Part shown: piece by piece, positions 63,231 through 64,000 of the stretch
How positions within the stretch are numbered: the first letter of the stretch is position 1
Layout: each line of letters begins with the position of its first letter
Assembly: GCA_963920705.1 (NCBI GenBank)
Contig: CAWUCO010000206.1
Coordinates: forward strand, 186,001 to 250,000
Origin: Odiellus spinosus
Lineage: Eukaryota; Arthropoda; Arachnida; Opiliones; Phalangiidae
Direction of reading: 5' to 3'
DNA length: 64,000 nt
Translations under genes and position numbers: made by a program
The notes under the pieces: generated by a model
The model's input: only the letters and a program-made list of their open reading frames with translations
Told to the model about the DNA's origin: nothing
Database searches by the model: none

Positions 63231-64000
63231 CATGTTTTTCAATGGATTTTCCAAAACTCTTGTTTTTTAGATAGACCAATATTTGCTCTTTCGAGTGGTG
63301 TTAATTTTTGTCTACATCGATTAAAAATCAAAAGTTTTGTGTCCATTTGAATCCAATAATCTTGGATTTTTAAGCGTTTTTGCTTAATTTTAACCAATTT
63401 CATATTTGTCAGGTTTTTGCAATTTAGACAAAACCAAAGTCAATCGAAAGAGTAATTAATGGACAGTCTAAATAATAAGAGTTTTCAAAAATCCGTTCAA
63501 AAACAAGAAAAATATGGCCAATTCAATAAATCATACAATGTCAAAATAGTCAAATTTCAGATTTTAAAAATTCGCTTTTTGATATTAGATGTTTTTTGAA
63601 TTGGCCATATTTTCCATGTTTTTCAACGGATTTTCAAAAACTCTTGTTTTTTAGATAGACCATTATTTGCTTTTTCGAGTGGTGTTAAGTTTTGTCTAAA
63701 TCGCTTAAAAATCAAAAGTTTTGTGTCCATTTGAATCCAATAATCTTGGATTTTTAAGCGTTTTTGGTTAATTTTAACCAATTTAATATTTGTCACGTTT
63801 TGGCAATTTAGACAAAACCAAAGTCATTCGAAAGAGCAATTAATTATCATTCTAAATAATAAGAATTTTCAAAAATCCGTTGAAAAACAAGAAAAATATG
63901 GCCAATTCAAGAAATTATACAATATCAAAATAGTCAAATTTCAGATTTTAAAAATTCGCTTTTTGATATGAGATGTTTTTTGAATTTTCCATATTTTCCA
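63231..64000. repeat. Segment repeated from 57498 (copy 2), runs off the window
   Basis: Identical by eye to 57498-58267 and still matching at the last base, so the true duplicated length is unknown and larger than 770 bp. Confidence 0.88.

Larger units (their letters stand above)
1..64000. repeat. Satellite DNA array, ~384-bp monomer, fills the window
   Basis: The landmark motif TGGACAGTCTAAATAATAAG recurs about every 380-386 bases from end to end, always in the same orientation, giving about 167 head-to-tail monomers. No stretch longer than a few tens of bases lies outside the repeat. Open frames on either strand are at most about 130 codons (47616-48008 is the longest). They recur once per monomer, and they shift or end with the 1- to 3-base indels that separate monomers of 382, 384 and 385 bp, so I annotate no coding sequence. 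I saw no tRNA, rRNA, transposase, reverse transcriptase, telomere repeat or unique single-copy segment. The array continues past both window edges. By general knowledge such arrays are eukaryotic heterochromatic satellites. Species and chromosomal position are unknown, and I do not recognise the monomer as a named family. Confidence 0.97.
58316..64000. repeat. Mosaic zone: family 2 with short family 1 patches
   Basis: The backbone is family 2 (AAACCAAAGTC, AAGCGTTTTTGC), but patches of about 70-120 bp carry family 1 marks (GATTGGTGTTGATTTT or GGATTTATGTTGATTTTG, TCAAATGTTTTGTG, CTTTGATTTTTAAGCG) at about 58318-58430, 58705-58770, 60235-60350, 60985-61055, 61380-61490, 62130-62200, 62525-62635 and 62905-63020. 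The patches begin and end within single monomers around dyad B. Confidence 0.75.

Noticed and set aside
1-64000. Dozens of 60-130-codon open frames on both strands with K/N/F/I-rich peptides
   Set aside because: They recur once per monomer on both strands because of dyad A, often rely on TTG-type starts, end at monomer-specific stops, and shift with 382- and 385-bp monomers. No domain, signal or codon pattern supports a gene.
1-64000. CRISPR array or other direct-repeat/spacer system
   Set aside because: The repeat unit is about 384 bp with no unique spacers; the whole period is conserved.
1-64000. Hammerhead ribozyme inside the satellite, as known in some animal satellites
   Set aside because: I did not find the conserved CTGATGA core with a matching GAAA element in either family.
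1-64000. A retroelement or DNA transposon embedded in the array
   Set aside because: No interruption of the monomer periodicity longer than about 30 bp was seen, and no polymerase, integrase or transposase motifs.

Overview
The whole 64-kb window is one uninterrupted tandem satellite DNA array. I see no gene, RNA gene, transposon open reading frame, CRISPR array or unique sequence in it. The monomer is about 384 bp (mostly 380-386), so the window holds roughly 167 monomers, all head to tail in the same orientation. One reference monomer counted by hand (12288-12671) has 107 G+C in 384 bases (28% GC). Arrays of this size and monomer length point to a eukaryotic genome, in centromeric, pericentromeric or other heterochromatin. 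The sequence alone does not identify the species. CpG is not depleted, which argues weakly against a heavily CpG-methylated genome.

The monomer is built around two dyads. Dyad A is a large imperfect inverted repeat: two 104-nt arms match at 87 of 104 positions with no gap, across a 28-nt spacer. Dyad B is a perfect 15-bp inverted repeat with a 29-nt loop. Because dyad A is in register, the open frames of the two strands read almost the same short peptide. This makes the region look falsely gene-rich; the frames are by-products of a low-GC palindromic repeat.

Layout. From 1 to about 35.2 kb the array is family 1 (384 bp), increasingly homogenised into higher-order repeats (HORs): a 3-mer at the left edge, a 4-mer at 3.4-5.6 kb, a run of near-identical 385-bp monomers at 7.8-9.1 kb, an 8-mer HOR of 3069 bp present three times (10755-19961), then rearranged blocks of the same monomer types with 2-, 3-, 4-, 8- and 11-monomer offsets (19.9-34.5 kb). 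From 35.2 to 48 kb, family 1 blocks alternate with family 2, a diverged subfamily of about 380-384 bp, with visible recombination junctions and a shared segment with a 3452-bp offset. From 48 to 58.3 kb the array is family 2 with 3-mer HORs (1142 bp) and a 1.3-kb unit carrying a truncated 154-bp monomer. From 58.3 kb to the end it is family 2 with short family 1 patches, a 1145-bp 3-mer, and a segment at the right edge that repeats 57.5-58.3 kb at a distance of 5733 bp.

Nothing here works as a gene set. The biology is that of satellite evolution: unequal exchange, conversion-like patching between two subfamilies, and local homogenisation. The dyads could form cruciforms or fold transcripts into hairpins.
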